Assembly (NCBI RefSeq): GCF_013394655.1
Contig: NZ_CP053351.1
Span: 248,001 to 312,000 of the forward strand
Source of the DNA: Winogradskyella schleiferi
Lineage (GTDB): Bacteria > Bacteroidota > Bacteroidia > Flavobacteriales > Flavobacteriaceae
Length of the DNA stretch: 64,000 nt
Reading direction: 5' to 3'
Every line of letters starts with the position of its first letter. Position 1 is the stretch's first letter. The notes beneath the pieces are model-generated. The model saw only the letters and a list, made by a program, of their open reading frames with translations, searched no databases and was not told the DNA's origin. Made by a program: the position numbers and the translations under genes. Shown piece by piece: positions 34,038 through 43,825 of this stretch.

Positions 34038-35162
34038 ATGAATTCTAAATTAACAGAAGTCGGGCTTGTTTTCTTTAAGCTGGGATGTTTCGCATTCGGT
34101 GGGACTGCGGCTCATATTGCCATGATGGAAGATGAAATTATTGAAAAAAGAAAATGGATGTCTAGAGACTATTTTCTGGATTTAATAGGTACCACAAATT
34201 TAATACCTGGACCAAATTCTACTGAAATGACCATGCATTGCGGATATTAATGTGCAGGTAAGTCTGGTTTATTCGTGGCAGGAATAGCCTTTATTTTTCC
34301 TGCGACCCTAATTACGGCATTATTAGCTTATCTGTATACAGAGTATGGCGAATTACCACAAGTGGAACCTTTTATATATGGCATAAAACCAGCAGTTTTA
34401 GCTATTATAGCATCTGCAATATTAAAACTTGGTAAAAAGGCCGTAAAAAGTACTGAGTTAATAATAATTGGTGTTTTGGTTTTAACTGTAAGTCTTTTAG
34501 GTGTCAATGAGGTCTTAGTATTGTTAAGTGCGGGTGTTTTGGGAGTTCCTTATTTTTATTTCAAATCTAAACTAGGAAATAATCTAAATTCAATAGCACC
34601 TTTTCTTTTATTAATCGGTGTAAATACAACTATTGCTGAGCTATCGACGTTAAAACTTTTTTTAATTTTCCTAAAAGTTGGAGCAATACTTTATGGTAGT
34701 GGTTATGTCCTGTTTGCATATTTGGATGCCGAATTGGTGACTCGTGGTTTATTGACCAGAGCAGAATTAATTGATGCTATTGCGATTGGGCAATTTACAC
34801 CAGGACCAGTCTTGTCAACATCCACTTTTATAGGATATCAACTTTCTGGTTTCATGGGTGCTTTGATGGCAATAGTTGGGATTTTTTTACCATCCTTTTT
34901 ATTTGTTTTAATATTGAATCCGTTTATTCCTAAAATGCGAAACTCTAAACTATTGCGCTACTTTTTAGATTCTGTCAATGTAGCTGCAGTGGCAGTAATG
35001 CTCGCTGTGCTCATAGTTATGGCTAAGGAAACATTAATAGAATGGCAAAGTATAAGTATTGCAATTATGGCCGCATATTTAACTTTTAAAACTAAAATCA
35101 GCACGATTTGGACTATAGTAATTGGTGCAATTTTCGGGTTTTTATTATTGACTATTATTTAG
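34038..35162 (+). pseudogene. chrA: Chromate transporter (ChrA family) interrupted by one in-frame stop codon
   Basis: Reading the frame through gives 374 residues, the normal ChrA size, with both homologous halves: FFKLGCFAFGGTAAHIAMME, then TTNLIPGPNSTEMTMHCGY in the first, and FLKVGAILYGSGYVLFAYL, then AIAIGQFTPGPVLSTSTF in the second. The codon after GY, codon 71, is TAA (34248-34250); the frame resumes as CAGKSGLFVAGIAFIFPAT, where intact relatives have GY-x-RAGWRGLLVAG-like sequence. All downstream sequence looks intact, so this is a recent nonsense mutation, a sequencing error or, less likely, a read-through site. No internal start for a functional half is obvious, though GTG at 34275 exists. 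TTG at 34026 is in frame, but ATG at 34038 is preferred. Confidence 0.85.
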
Positions 35163-35174
35163 ACTTTTTAGGAA

Positions 35175-35212
35175 TAAAAAAAGCTTCAATTCTTTAAGAA
35201 TCAAAGCTTTTT
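35175..35212. terminator. Bidirectional terminator between chrA and the phosphate transporter
   Basis: AAAAAGCTTCAATTCTT pairs, with two mismatches, with AAGAATCAAAGCTTTTT; A- and T-runs flank both sides. Serves the two convergent genes. Confidence 0.7.
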
Positions 35213-35236
35213 CAATATAATATATTCAATCCGAAT

Positions 35237-37513
35237 TTACTTTGCCTCCTCAGTATTAATAGTTGCAGGTTCTACCGAACTATCGTGGGAGCTGTAATAC
35301 TCTTCCAATAAATTCATAGTTGCTGTTAATAAATCTTTGGTCTCTAAAAGTAAACTAAAATAAAGGGTCGTATTTTTTGGGCTAGATTCTTCAGTTCGTG
35401 TTCTAGCGACTTGCTTCACAATTTTATCGGTCACTAAATCCAAAACAGCCTTTTTACGGGTTATGATAGATCCAATTTGTTCAAAAGAATGCGAGTCGAA
35501 AGCGGTTTTTGTATCATTAAAAAGTTTTTCTAAGGCATCGTCAACTTCTTTCAATTCTTTAATTTGACTGAATTTAAGTTTTTTATGATTGTTATTAATA
35601 TGCTTGTGACTTACCTTGGAAATATATTCCAATGATTGCGTCATATCTTGCAAATACCCTAAAATATTGATATAAAAACTACTTGCTCTAACACTTGTTT
35701 CATCTAAATTTTTGATAAAGTAGAATATATTGTCTCGCAAACTATCCACTTCTTTAGAAAGTTTAGCGATTTGTTTACTATTCTTTTTCAGTAAGGCCAA
35801 ATCTTGTTTTGCCAATCCGTTAACCGCATTGGTATAAATTTTATTTCCACGTTTCACAACGTTTGAAATATTGTCTGCACTTTCAAGAATAACACCTTGT
35901 ACAGATCTACTTCCAGTTTCTTTAAGACTATCTTCTTCTGCAACTTTATTAGAAGAATCTTTGTGAGATTTGTAATTTCTATAAAGAAGAAAAGCTGTAA
36001 TAAGCAATAAAATTGGTATCATTACAGAAGGATTCCAATTGATTAAAAACACAACAATACCAGATGCTATAAATGCTCCAAGCGCAGTGCCAAACCATCC
36101 GCCAATAACATTCAATACACCGGCAACTCTATAGACAGCACTTTCTCTTCCCCAAGCTCTATCTGCTAAGGACGTACCCATAGCCACCATGAATGTCACA
36201 TAAGTGGTTGATAACGGTAATTTCATAGAAGTAGCAATGGCAATTAAAACACCAGCTACCATTAAGTTAACAGAAGCTCTAATCATATCAAATGCAGGTG
36301 CATCAATACTTTGATCTTTTGTTAATACAACGTTTGGTTTTTCAAAACTCTTATTGATTTTTTCTTGAGTTGAATTTGGAATTATAACGCCAAAATAATT
36401 TGATAATTGCGTTGTTCCTTTTACTATAGAACGCGAAAGACGATTAGGTTCAAACTTCTCGTGAGTTTCCCCTTGACGCGAAAGACTAATTTCAGTTTCA
36501 GCAACTGTCTTTGCTTTTTTAGATAGCCATAGTGTTAATACCATGATGGCTCCTGATATAAATAATAATAATGGTTCTGCAGGTACTTTTTCCTCTAAAA
36601 CAGACATAGACATTGTAATATCCATACCTCCTGCAGTCCATGCTTCATATGAATGGTATGCAGCCATAGGGACTCCAATAAAGTTAACCAAATCGTTTCC
36701 TGAGAAAGCCAAAGCTAATCCAAATGTACCTGCTCCAATTACAAAGAGCAAGACCGTTTTTTTAGTCAACTTTTCAAATATGTAAGAGAAGATAATCCAA
36801 AATATAAGACTTCCAATGATAATATAGGTTTCGTTTCCTTCGACTGAAGCTGCCATTTCTTTATAATATGGCGTTCCTTTCAACCCTTTTAAAAAAATAA
36901 AATAGGTGATTGCTGTTAAAGCAAGGCCGCCAAAAATGACTCCAAAATTCTTAATTTTTTTCTCATAATTAAACGTGAAAATAAGTCTTGACACCCATTG
37001 TACAAGAGCACCTATCGTAAATGCAATTAAAACTGAAAGTAGAATACCACTTATGATTGTGAATGCTGTATCCGTAGCTATGTAATTACCAAGATCGGCA
37101 ATGGTTTCTGTTTCTGAATGACTGATTTTTATAATAGACATTACAACTGCGGCACCTAAAAGGTTAAATACAATAGAAACTGTAGTCGATGTTGGCAATC
37201 CTAAAGTATTAAAGAAGTCAAGTAACAGAATATCGGTGATCATTACGGCCATAAAAATGAGCATAATTTCACCAAACTCAAATTGAGCTGGAACAAAAAT
37301 ACCTTTTCTGGCGACTTCCATCATTCCGCTCGAGAACACAGCGCCAATGAAAATACCTAAGCTTGCTACGATCATTATGGTTCGTAATGAAATAGCTTTA
37401 GAACCAATGGCAGAATTTAGGAAGTTAATAGCATCATTACTTACACCAACCACAATATCAGCAACCGCTAAAACAGTGATGGCAATTAACATTAATAAGT
37501 AAATATTATCCAT
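35237..37513 (-). CDS. PiT-family inorganic phosphate transporter fused to a PhoU-like domain
   Basis: 758 residues. The N-terminal part (about 1-515) is a PiT permease with the duplicated signature: GVSNDAINFLNSAIGSKAIS and LGLPTSTTVSIVFNLLGAA in the first half, and LPLSTTYVTFMVAMGTSLAD plus GTALGAFIASG in the second, with about 12 membrane helices. The C-terminal part (about 555-740) is helical and PhoU-like (KKNSKQIAKLSKEVDSLRDN, the TQSLEYISKVSHKH segment), normally a separate protein that gates phosphate transport. The fusion suggests built-in control. The phosphate porin gene is 73 bases upstream on the same strand, so the pair is probably an operon. Confidence 0.92.
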   Translation of the reverse strand: MDNIYLLMLIAITVLAVADIVVGVSNDAINFLNSAIGSKAISLRTIMIVASLGIFIGAVFSSGMMEVARKGIFVPAQFEFGEIMLIFMAVMITDILLLDFFNTLGLPTSTTVSIVFNLLGAAVVMSIIKISHSETETIADLGNYIATDTAFTIISGILLSVLIAFTIGALVQWVSRLIFTFNYEKKIKNFGVIFGGLALTAITYFIFLKGLKGTPYYKEMAASVEGNETYIIIGSLIFWIIFSYIFEKLTKKTVLLFVIGAGTFGLALAFSGNDLVNFIGVPMAAYHSYEAWTAGGMDITMSMSVLEEKVPAEPLLLFISGAIMVLTLWLSKKAKTVAETEISLSRQGETHEKFEPNRLSRSIVKGTTQLSNYFGVIIPNSTQEKINKSFEKPNVVLTKDQSIDAPAFDMIRASVNLMVAGVLIAIATSMKLPLSTTYVTFMVAMGTSLADRAWGRESAVYRVAGVLNVIGGWFGTALGAFIASGIVVFLINWNPSVMIPILLLITAFLLYRNYKSHKDSSNKVAEEDSLKETGSRSVQGVILESADNISNVVKRGNKIYTNAVNGLAKQDLALLKKNSKQIAKLSKEVDSLRDNIFYFIKNLDETSVRASSFYINILGYLQDMTQSLEYISKVSHKHINNNHKKLKFSQIKELKEVDDALEKLFNDTKTAFDSHSFEQIGSIITRKKAVLDLVTDKIVKQVARTRTEESSPKNTTLYFSLLLETKDLLTATMNLLEEYYSSHDSSVEPATINTEEAK

Positions 37514-37586
37514 AATTTTTAATTCAAATAAGTTTGCAAATATCTTTATACGATTCGATTATAACGTTATCTAATTGTTAATTTAG

Positions 37587-38819
37587 TTAGAAGTGAATGT
37601 CAAATCCTAATCTAAATCTAATACTATCCTCGTTTCCATCCAATGTGGTATAACTAAGATCAGTCTGAACTTTTAGTTTATGTCCAACGATGTATTTTGA
37701 AGCTCCTAACGTGTATTGATTTGTTGGCAACGCACCTGTTATATTTTCAAATTCCAATGTTGTAAAACGTGCTGCAATTTCGTAATTACTTTTAAATAAA
37801 TAACCAGCTTGTAAGTTTAATGCATTTCCTGTTAAAACAATATAGTCTGGTCCTGGTTCGCCATCAATATCTATGGTAGTTCCATCTAATTCAGTAGCGA
37901 TTTCATCATCGGCTGTACGTTTTGCATATTCTCCCATAAAAGAGAATCCACGATATTTAAACATGGCATCTGCGAAAATAGTTGTTTGATCTGTTTCGTA
38001 TAATTTTAAAGGATCGTCTGAAATGATCATATAATCTCCCGCAAAACCGCGTTCTCTCACAGCATCTTGATTGTAATTGTAAGTAAAACCGACCATCAAT
38101 TTTGGTGTGGCTTCTCGTTTTAAATCTGATTGACTATAATCGCCTTTTGATTGGAATTCACCAAATGGTAAAAACTCCAAACGCGCTGTATATTGTAAAC
38201 CACCTTCATTCCCTTCGGTAACGTTACGACCTTCGCCTTGCGACACGGAAAATTTTTCACGCATTAAAAGTTTAGTTCCTAAATTGGTTTTATGGTGTAA
38301 TTGAATACCTAAATCACGGTCAATATTAAAACGACTGTTTAATAATGAGCGATCTATTAATTGAAGGTTAGCCGATGATACAACACGTTCTACGTTACCT
38401 GGTAATTTGGTCTGACCTGCCCAAAGTTCCCAGTTACCTGAAAAATTCCACATTAATACGGCATCTAGAATATAACGTGGTGTATTTCGGTTAAAATCGT
38501 TAGCGCCAGCAAGATCTCTATTGGATAGGCCAAGTTCTATCTTATACTTTAATTTTGGATTATAAGCAAAACCGTCGAATTTTAAACGTGCTCTACGAAC
38601 AATGAAGTTATGTTCTGGGCTTCCGTATTGATTTCCATCGTGATCCCAATTCGAAACTGAGCGTACTTGAAAACGTGGTGCAAACTTTATACTAAAGGAA
38701 CTGTCTTTAGCGACAAAGTTAATAAGTCCTTTTCCAAATGACGTAACGCTAATTTCTTGAGCGTTTGTAGAAAAAATTGCACATAAGAAAATTACAAGTG
38801 TACAAATCTTAGTATTCAT
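37587..38819 (-). CDS. OprP/OprO-type phosphate-selective porin
   Basis: 410 residues from the ATG at 38819, which begins a clear signal peptide (ICTLVIFLCAIFSTNAQ). An in-frame GTG ten codons upstream is rejected. The rest is a 16-strand-type outer membrane barrel of the porin O/P family: FAPRFQVRSVSNWD, VRRARLKFDGFAYNPKLKYK, ELWAGQTKLPGNVERV, LMREKFSVSQGEGRN, and a C-terminal FRLGFDIHF ending in Phe as barrels do. Its place beside PiT supports phosphate as substrate. Confidence 0.88.
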   Translation of the reverse strand: MNTKICTLVIFLCAIFSTNAQEISVTSFGKGLINFVAKDSSFSIKFAPRFQVRSVSNWDHDGNQYGSPEHNFIVRRARLKFDGFAYNPKLKYKIELGLSNRDLAGANDFNRNTPRYILDAVLMWNFSGNWELWAGQTKLPGNVERVVSSANLQLIDRSLLNSRFNIDRDLGIQLHHKTNLGTKLLMREKFSVSQGEGRNVTEGNEGGLQYTARLEFLPFGEFQSKGDYSQSDLKREATPKLMVGFTYNYNQDAVRERGFAGDYMIISDDPLKLYETDQTTIFADAMFKYRGFSFMGEYAKRTADDEIATELDGTTIDIDGEPGPDYIVLTGNALNLQAGYLFKSNYEIAARFTTLEFENITGALPTNQYTLGASKYIVGHKLKVQTDLSYTTLDGNEDSIRFRLGFDIHF

Positions 38820-38904
38820 GTATGATGTATTAGTTTTTGTCGAGTGCAAATAACTAACTTTTATGTTAAGTGAATGTTTCCTAAGTATTAACTTTTAAAG
38901 GAAT

Positions 38905-38937
38905 TTAAAAAAAAGGCTGCTTTTTTTAAAGCAGCCT
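38905..38937 (-). terminator. Orphan terminator in the porin leader region
   Basis: On the minus strand AGGCTGCTTT (38937-38928) pairs with AAAGCAGCCT (38923-38914) and is followed by eight or more T. No gene ends upstream of it on that strand, so it may end a short leader or sRNA, or act as an attenuator before the porin gene. Confidence 0.6.
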
Positions 38938-39157
38938 CATTAGAAATCATAAGTATTCAGTCGACAAAAACCAATAAAATTTATGAAATACTAATTGTCT
39001 CGTTAAAAGACCTTACAAATATGAAAACTAAAAGTAATCTGAATGTAATGCTAACATTATCTAATTATTAAGTTTGAAAGATGGTGGCTTAAAAATAGAT
39101 AAGTAGCTGTAAAACACTAGAATAAAGCTTCAATGTTAACTAAATGTTATGTAAACG

Positions 39158-39188
39158 TTGCTAAAATGTAAAATAAAAGTTATATTTG
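39158..39188 (+). promoter_or_regulatory. Bacteroidota-type promoter (TTG-N20-TATATTTG)
   Basis: TTG at 39158-39160 and TATATTTG at 39181-39188 are 20 bases apart, a full match to the -33/-7 consensus of this phylum. The ATG of the MORN-like gene is 33 bases downstream. Confidence 0.6.
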
Positions 39189-39220
39189 AATAACGATTTC
39201 TATATAAAACCCAAATAGAT

Positions 39221-39580
39221 ATGAAAAAGATAGCCATAATATTAGTCATGCTGTGTGTAGGATTTACATATGCACAAGATAACATACAACCAAAATTAGA
39301 AAAGAAAGGTGACGTCACAATGGCGACCTATTTTCATGATAATGGAGAAGTAGCCCAAACTGGTACATTTAATGCTGAAGGTAAATTACAAGGCGAATGG
39401 ACAAGTTTCGATGCAGAAGGAAACAAAGTTGCCTTAGGAACTTACGACGCTGGTAAAAAAGTTGGTAAGTGGTTCTTTTGGGAAGATAATTCTTTGAAAG
39501 AAGTAGATTATGTAGATTCTAAAATCGTTACCGTAAACAAGTGGGATAACAAAACTACAGTTGCCATAAGCAATAGATAA
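39221..39580 (+). CDS. Small secreted MORN-repeat-like protein
   Basis: 119 residues with a signal peptide (IAIILVMLCVGFTYAQ). The mature part has three MORN-type turns: YFHDNGEVAQTGTFNAEGKL-like, then QGEWTSFDAEGNKVALGTYD and VGKWFFWEDNSLKEVDYVD. Such repeats resemble the YwqK-type proteins of Bacteroidota; here the small size and signal peptide suggest a periplasmic or surface protein of unknown role. It has its own promoter and terminator. Confidence 0.82.
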   Translation: MKKIAIILVMLCVGFTYAQDNIQPKLEKKGDVTMATYFHDNGEVAQTGTFNAEGKLQGEWTSFDAEGNKVALGTYDAGKKVGKWFFWEDNSLKEVDYVDSKIVTVNKWDNKTTVAISNR

Positions 39581-39602
39581 TAAAAGAATTTTTATAAAAT
39601 TA

Positions 39603-39633
39603 AAAGGCTTTCTGATGATTCAGAAAGCCTTTT
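39603..39633. terminator. Bidirectional terminator between the MORN-like and TonB receptor genes
   Basis: AGGCTTTCTGA and TCAGAAAGCCT form an 11-bp perfect stem around TGAT, with A- and T-runs on both sides. Confidence 0.8.
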
Positions 39634-39654
39634 ATTATTATAACAAATTTTCTC

Positions 39655-42486
39655 TTAAAATTTAAAAGAATAACCCAAAGATATTTCCGTTCCTGGATCT
39701 CGTAATGAGAATGTTTGATTGTCTGTATTATAGGATTCATATTCACTCAACCTTTCGCTTCCCAAAATATTAGTGACTTTTAAATCTATGGATGAGCGTT
39801 TGTTCTCGCCGAAGGACTTGTTAAGTGTAAAGTTTAAACTATTGAACGGTTGTGTATATACGTCTGGTACTTTTCCAATACCAACAACCTCTAAAGTTTT
39901 CCCTTGGATATTATAGAACAATCCGGTTTGAAACCCTAAATCAGAATTGTTGTAATCTAATCCAAAGTTGATCAGATAAGGTGCTTGGCCTTGTAAGTTT
40001 CTTTTATTGTCTATGGTTTCTCCATCTCGCGCATTGTCCTGTCTACTTCTGAATTCATCTTCTGACATATTCAATTCAGATTTAATTAAAGAGAAGTTAG
40101 CATTAAATTTTAAATTGTCTAAACCTTCAGAAATAAACCCTAAACGTTGTCTTAATTCAAATTCTACACCATATACATTTGCATTACCTAAATTTCCAAC
40201 CGTTAATTGTGTGGTTGCTTCTTCGAAGAATGTCTGTTCAATCGGATCTGTAAAGTCTTTATAAAAACCACTAATAGCAAACATTTGTCCGTTGTCTCCA
40301 TAGCGCTCATATCTTAAATCATAGTTATTGACATAAGTAGGAACAAGATTAATGTTACCAATGAATAAACGGTTAGTTATAGGATCAAAAATTTGAGAGA
40401 CAGAAGCTTCTTTAAACGAAGGTCTTGCAGTTGTGCGTGAATACGATGCTCTAAGATTTGAGTTGTCATTAAGTGAATAAATAACATTTGCTGAAGGAAA
40501 GAAATCATATTCGTCTAAGATTAAATCCCTATCAAAGAAAATCGTGTTGTTGTCTCTTGTTCCAGTATAGTAAGAATTAAAAGACTCAGTTCTTAATCCT
40601 AAAACAGATTTAAGATTCTCGCTTAAATTAAATTCTGCTGAAAAATACGTTGCTGCAATATGCTGTTCACCTTCATAAGCATCAATAGGATTGAATGTAT
40701 CGATAGAGATTAAGTGTGTGCCGACGTTGCTCGTAGGATTCCAAATATTGTCAGAGTCTAATAAATTATCAACATCACCATTCGCAATAAAAGACTGATC
40801 GCCTCTAATATTAAAAGTGTAATCATCAGTATTGAAGTCTCTAAATTTATAGGTATAAGCACCACCAAATTTAAGTTTTGCTGGTTTTCCAAAAAGCATA
40901 ACCGTTTTATCTAAATCCACTTTTCCAGACCATGTTTCTTCTAATAAGTTTCTCCAAAGTTGAATAGGAAATGTCGCTGCGGAAGGTGATAAAAAAGAAT
41001 CGCCATTGTCAGCTTGCTGCAAAGGCGTAATTCGGTGGCCTTTATCCATAACCTTGGAAAACGTTGGTGACAGTTTCCATTCTAAATTAAAGGCATTTTC
41101 GTCACTACTTAAACGGTGTTGACCTGAAACTAATACATTGGTAATGGAGCGTTCTGTATAAGTGATCGCGTTTTTTGTTAATGGTTCTAAAGCACCACCA
41201 GTACCATCTTGGGAAATGATTTGATCATAAAAGCCTGCTGTTGACTCACCATTCTGAATGTGAAGTAAATTCACTTTGAATTTTGAAGCATCGGTTTTAT
41301 AGGTTAAGCCCAACATACCATTTAAAATTATATTATTTAGACCTTCAGAACCTTTTGAATCTAAAGCCGCTAACAAGTTGTTATCAGATTGATCCTGAGG
41401 GTTCTTTATGTAACCACCATCAATACGATTTTTATAAAATGTAGTTTCATTTTTGTAGGAAAACGAAGCTTGGTATCCCAATTTATCGTCTCCAACATCA
41501 TATTGGTTTCCTAGAGTAAAACCAAAATCAAAGTTCATTCCACTTCGTTCTTGCTTCGCTGCTAGTTCCTTTGAAAATCTATCTGTTAATGTAGTTAACA
41601 ATAGTCTATCTTCAGAAGTGCCAGGTATACGTTGGTATCTATTAATTGGTAAGTTACGAGTACCATCATCAAAACCAAAAAAATCAGTATCACTTCCTGT
41701 GGACGTTAAATACTGGTCGTTAAAGTGCATATCAGGATTATAGCCTGCTCCGAAAGATAGAGTATACTCTGGTCTAGTAGGAAAATCCTTGGTAACAATA
41801 TTTACAATTCCACCAGTAAAATCGGCAGGATATTCAGCAGAGGCAGATTTCAAAACAATAACATTGTCTAAAATGTTAGTTGGAAATAAATCCATTTGTA
41901 TAGTGTTTCGGTCTGGATCTAAACCCGGAATATCGATGCCATTTAAAATCGATTTGGTATAGCGATCGCCTAATCCACGAACATAAACATATTTACCACC
42001 TTGTATGGAAACTCCAGGAACACTTTTTACAGCGCTGGCCACATTACTTGCTCCAGTACTTTTAATAGCTTCTGCAGATAGACCATCCAAAACCACTACT
42101 GATTTTTTCTGTAAGTTTAAAACTGAATTTTCAGTATTGCGCTTCGAGGAAGTTGTTATAACAACAGTATCTAACGAATTTGTTTCTAACACAACATCTA
42201 AAGTTACGACATCATTGGATGTAATGACAACATCAGTGATTTCCTTTGTACTATAACCAACGAAAGAGAAGATTAATGTATAAGTGCCTTCTTCAAGCTC
42301 TAATTCATATTTTCCATCAAAATCAGAACTAACGCCTATGGTCGTTCCTTTTACTACGATGTTAGAAAAAGCCATTGGTTCATTAAACTCCCCATCGATA
42401 ACAGTTCCTGCAACCTTTCCTTGTGCAAAGGAAAAATAGGTTATTAGAATGAAGACAAAAGTTAGAACGCTTTGTAATTTTTTCAT
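39655..42486 (-). CDS. TonB-dependent outer-membrane receptor with carboxypeptidase-like N-domain
   Basis: 943 residues from the ATG at 42486 (signal peptide MKKLQSVLTFVFILITYFSF...Q; an in-frame ATG seven codons upstream is less likely). A CarboxypepD_reg-like domain follows (about 24-105, GTVIDGEFNEPMAFSNIVVK), then a plug (about 125-235, GASNVASAVKSVPGVSIQGG, YVRGLGDRYTKSILNGIDIP) and a 22-strand barrel ending GTEISLGYSFKF. Active transport driven by TonB. It is downstream of and probably cotranscribed with the beta-helix lipoprotein gene, 64 bases apart. The substrate is not shown; the neighbouring phosphate genes suggest a phosphate compound, an inference only. Confidence 0.9.
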   Translation of the reverse strand: MKKLQSVLTFVFILITYFSFAQGKVAGTVIDGEFNEPMAFSNIVVKGTTIGVSSDFDGKYELELEEGTYTLIFSFVGYSTKEITDVVITSNDVVTLDVVLETNSLDTVVITTSSKRNTENSVLNLQKKSVVVLDGLSAEAIKSTGASNVASAVKSVPGVSIQGGKYVYVRGLGDRYTKSILNGIDIPGLDPDRNTIQMDLFPTNILDNVIVLKSASAEYPADFTGGIVNIVTKDFPTRPEYTLSFGAGYNPDMHFNDQYLTSTGSDTDFFGFDDGTRNLPINRYQRIPGTSEDRLLLTTLTDRFSKELAAKQERSGMNFDFGFTLGNQYDVGDDKLGYQASFSYKNETTFYKNRIDGGYIKNPQDQSDNNLLAALDSKGSEGLNNIILNGMLGLTYKTDASKFKVNLLHIQNGESTAGFYDQIISQDGTGGALEPLTKNAITYTERSITNVLVSGQHRLSSDENAFNLEWKLSPTFSKVMDKGHRITPLQQADNGDSFLSPSAATFPIQLWRNLLEETWSGKVDLDKTVMLFGKPAKLKFGGAYTYKFRDFNTDDYTFNIRGDQSFIANGDVDNLLDSDNIWNPTSNVGTHLISIDTFNPIDAYEGEQHIAATYFSAEFNLSENLKSVLGLRTESFNSYYTGTRDNNTIFFDRDLILDEYDFFPSANVIYSLNDNSNLRASYSRTTARPSFKEASVSQIFDPITNRLFIGNINLVPTYVNNYDLRYERYGDNGQMFAISGFYKDFTDPIEQTFFEEATTQLTVGNLGNANVYGVEFELRQRLGFISEGLDNLKFNANFSLIKSELNMSEDEFRSRQDNARDGETIDNKRNLQGQAPYLINFGLDYNNSDLGFQTGLFYNIQGKTLEVVGIGKVPDVYTQPFNSLNFTLNKSFGENKRSSIDLKVTNILGSERLSEYESYNTDNQTFSLRDPGTEISLGYSFKF

Positions 42487-42550
42487 ATTTAAATTTGAAT
42501 AACCCATCGCTTAAGACCTAAACGATGGGTTTGTATATTAAAAAGTATTT

Positions 42551-43825
42551 TTAGAAACCTAACCCAGCAGCTGTATTAGCATATGTCCAGCTTAAGTTTG
42601 AAGTTGTAGCTCCAACAGTTTGTGAGCCTTGTGTTACAGCAGTAGCAGTAGATCCAAAATCAGTTACGGTTACAGTTTCTGCTTTATTTGCAAAAATATC
42701 TGTCACGTTTGTAACACCAGTTGGTAAAACAATTTGCCATGTTCCAAAAGTTAACAATCCGTTATTGTAGTTAGTCGCAACGCCATCATTATCTAATTCT
42801 ACATCCGCAGAATCTTTAAAGCCATAGGCATAAATATTAGAAGTGTTACCTTGGGCATTACTTCTATAATCAGCGTATTCACCATTAGCCGTAACGGTAT
42901 TACCAATTATTGTAGCATTTATTAGTGTAAAAGCGCCAGAGCCAGTTCCTTCAGGACCATCGATTTCGAAAGCATGGTCAGAAACATCTCCCAAAATAAC
43001 TACTGCATTATCAATTGTACCAGAGTAAGCTTGGTCAATATCCAAAGCATCATCACCCTGTCCCCAAACTAAAAGATTTGTTGCATTTACAGTACCTCCA
43101 AAGAATTCAACACCGTCATCAACATTAGCAACCACTTCAATATTGTCAATTAAAGTTCCATTACCAACGCCTCCAAGGGTTAAACCATTGATTTCGTTTC
43201 CTTCTCCAATTAATGCACCACCATGACGAATAGAGATGTATCTTAAAACGCCAGAGCTATCCTCAGGTTCAGTACCGCCATATTGACCAAATGTATCATC
43301 AGCAGGAATGCCTTCTATTTGCGCTGTTTCAATATCACCAGAAAAAGAACATGGTGCATTACCTAAAACAATTAATCCGCCCCAAAGACCTCTATCATCT
43401 TCGTCTAAATTGGTACCTGCGTTTTGGCCGCAAGTAATATCATCACTCGTAGAAGTAAAGATTATTGGTTGTTCTGCTGTGCCTTGTGCATTTAGTGTTC
43501 CTCCTTTTGCAATAATGAGTGCAGAGGCTAAAGAACCTGTACCGGCAGAGCCTTTAATTATGGTACCAGGATTGATGGTTAAAGTAACCCCATCTGGTAC
43601 TACTACTTTTTGGTTTAATTGGTATATATTGTCTGGTGTCCATATGGTTCCTTCAGAAATAAATCCTGTTACAGCTACAATTGGGCAATCCTCTTCACCA
43701 CCACCAGAATTGTTGTTATAAATATTGGTAATTTCTTCGATAATAATAGGTGTATCATCATCCTTAAAACAGCTGGTGAAAACAAGTGTAGAAGCTACTA
43801 TTGCGATTAAAATAAATTTTTTCAT
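42551..43825 (-). CDS. Right-handed beta-helix-like surface lipoprotein, partner of the TonB receptor
   Basis: 424 residues. Lipoprotein signal (VASTLVFTSC-FKDDD). After a Asn/Gly linker the chain shows repeating beta-helix turns with Gly/Asp/Asn ladders: VVVPDGVTLTINPGTIIKGS, ALIIAKGGTLNAQGTAEQPI, TLGGVGNGTLIDNIEVVANV, VEFFGGTVNATNLLVWGQGD, NAVVILGDVSDHAFEIDG. Proteins like this, sometimes mislabelled as multidrug transporters, recur next to TonB receptors in flavobacteria. Role unknown; it may bind a ligand at the surface and pass it to the receptor downstream. Confidence 0.8.
   Translation of the reverse strand: MKKFILIAIVASTLVFTSCFKDDDTPIIIEEITNIYNNNSGGGEEDCPIVAVTGFISEGTIWTPDNIYQLNQKVVVPDGVTLTINPGTIIKGSAGTGSLASALIIAKGGTLNAQGTAEQPIIFTSTSDDITCGQNAGTNLDEDDRGLWGGLIVLGNAPCSFSGDIETAQIEGIPADDTFGQYGGTEPEDSSGVLRYISIRHGGALIGEGNEINGLTLGGVGNGTLIDNIEVVANVDDGVEFFGGTVNATNLLVWGQGDDALDIDQAYSGTIDNAVVILGDVSDHAFEIDGPEGTGSGAFTLINATIIGNTVTANGEYADYRSNAQGNTSNIYAYGFKDSADVELDNDGVATNYNNGLLTFGTWQIVLPTGVTNVTDIFANKAETVTVTDFGSTATAVTQGSQTVGATTSNLSWTYANTAAGLGF

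Larger units (their letters stand above)
38820..39220. other. 401-bp intergenic region between the porin and the MORN-like gene
   Basis: No gene seen. It contains a strong hairpin with a T-run on the minus strand at 38914-38937, upstream of the porin, and the plus-strand promoter of the MORN-like gene (39158-39188). The rest is AT-rich without recognisable structure. Confidence 0.5.

Noticed and set aside
34275..35162. Independent gene for a half-size (single-domain) chromate transporter starting at GTG 34275
   Set aside because: It lacks the first helices of the N-terminal half but keeps its middle, and lies in the same frame directly after the stop; an interrupted single gene explains it better.
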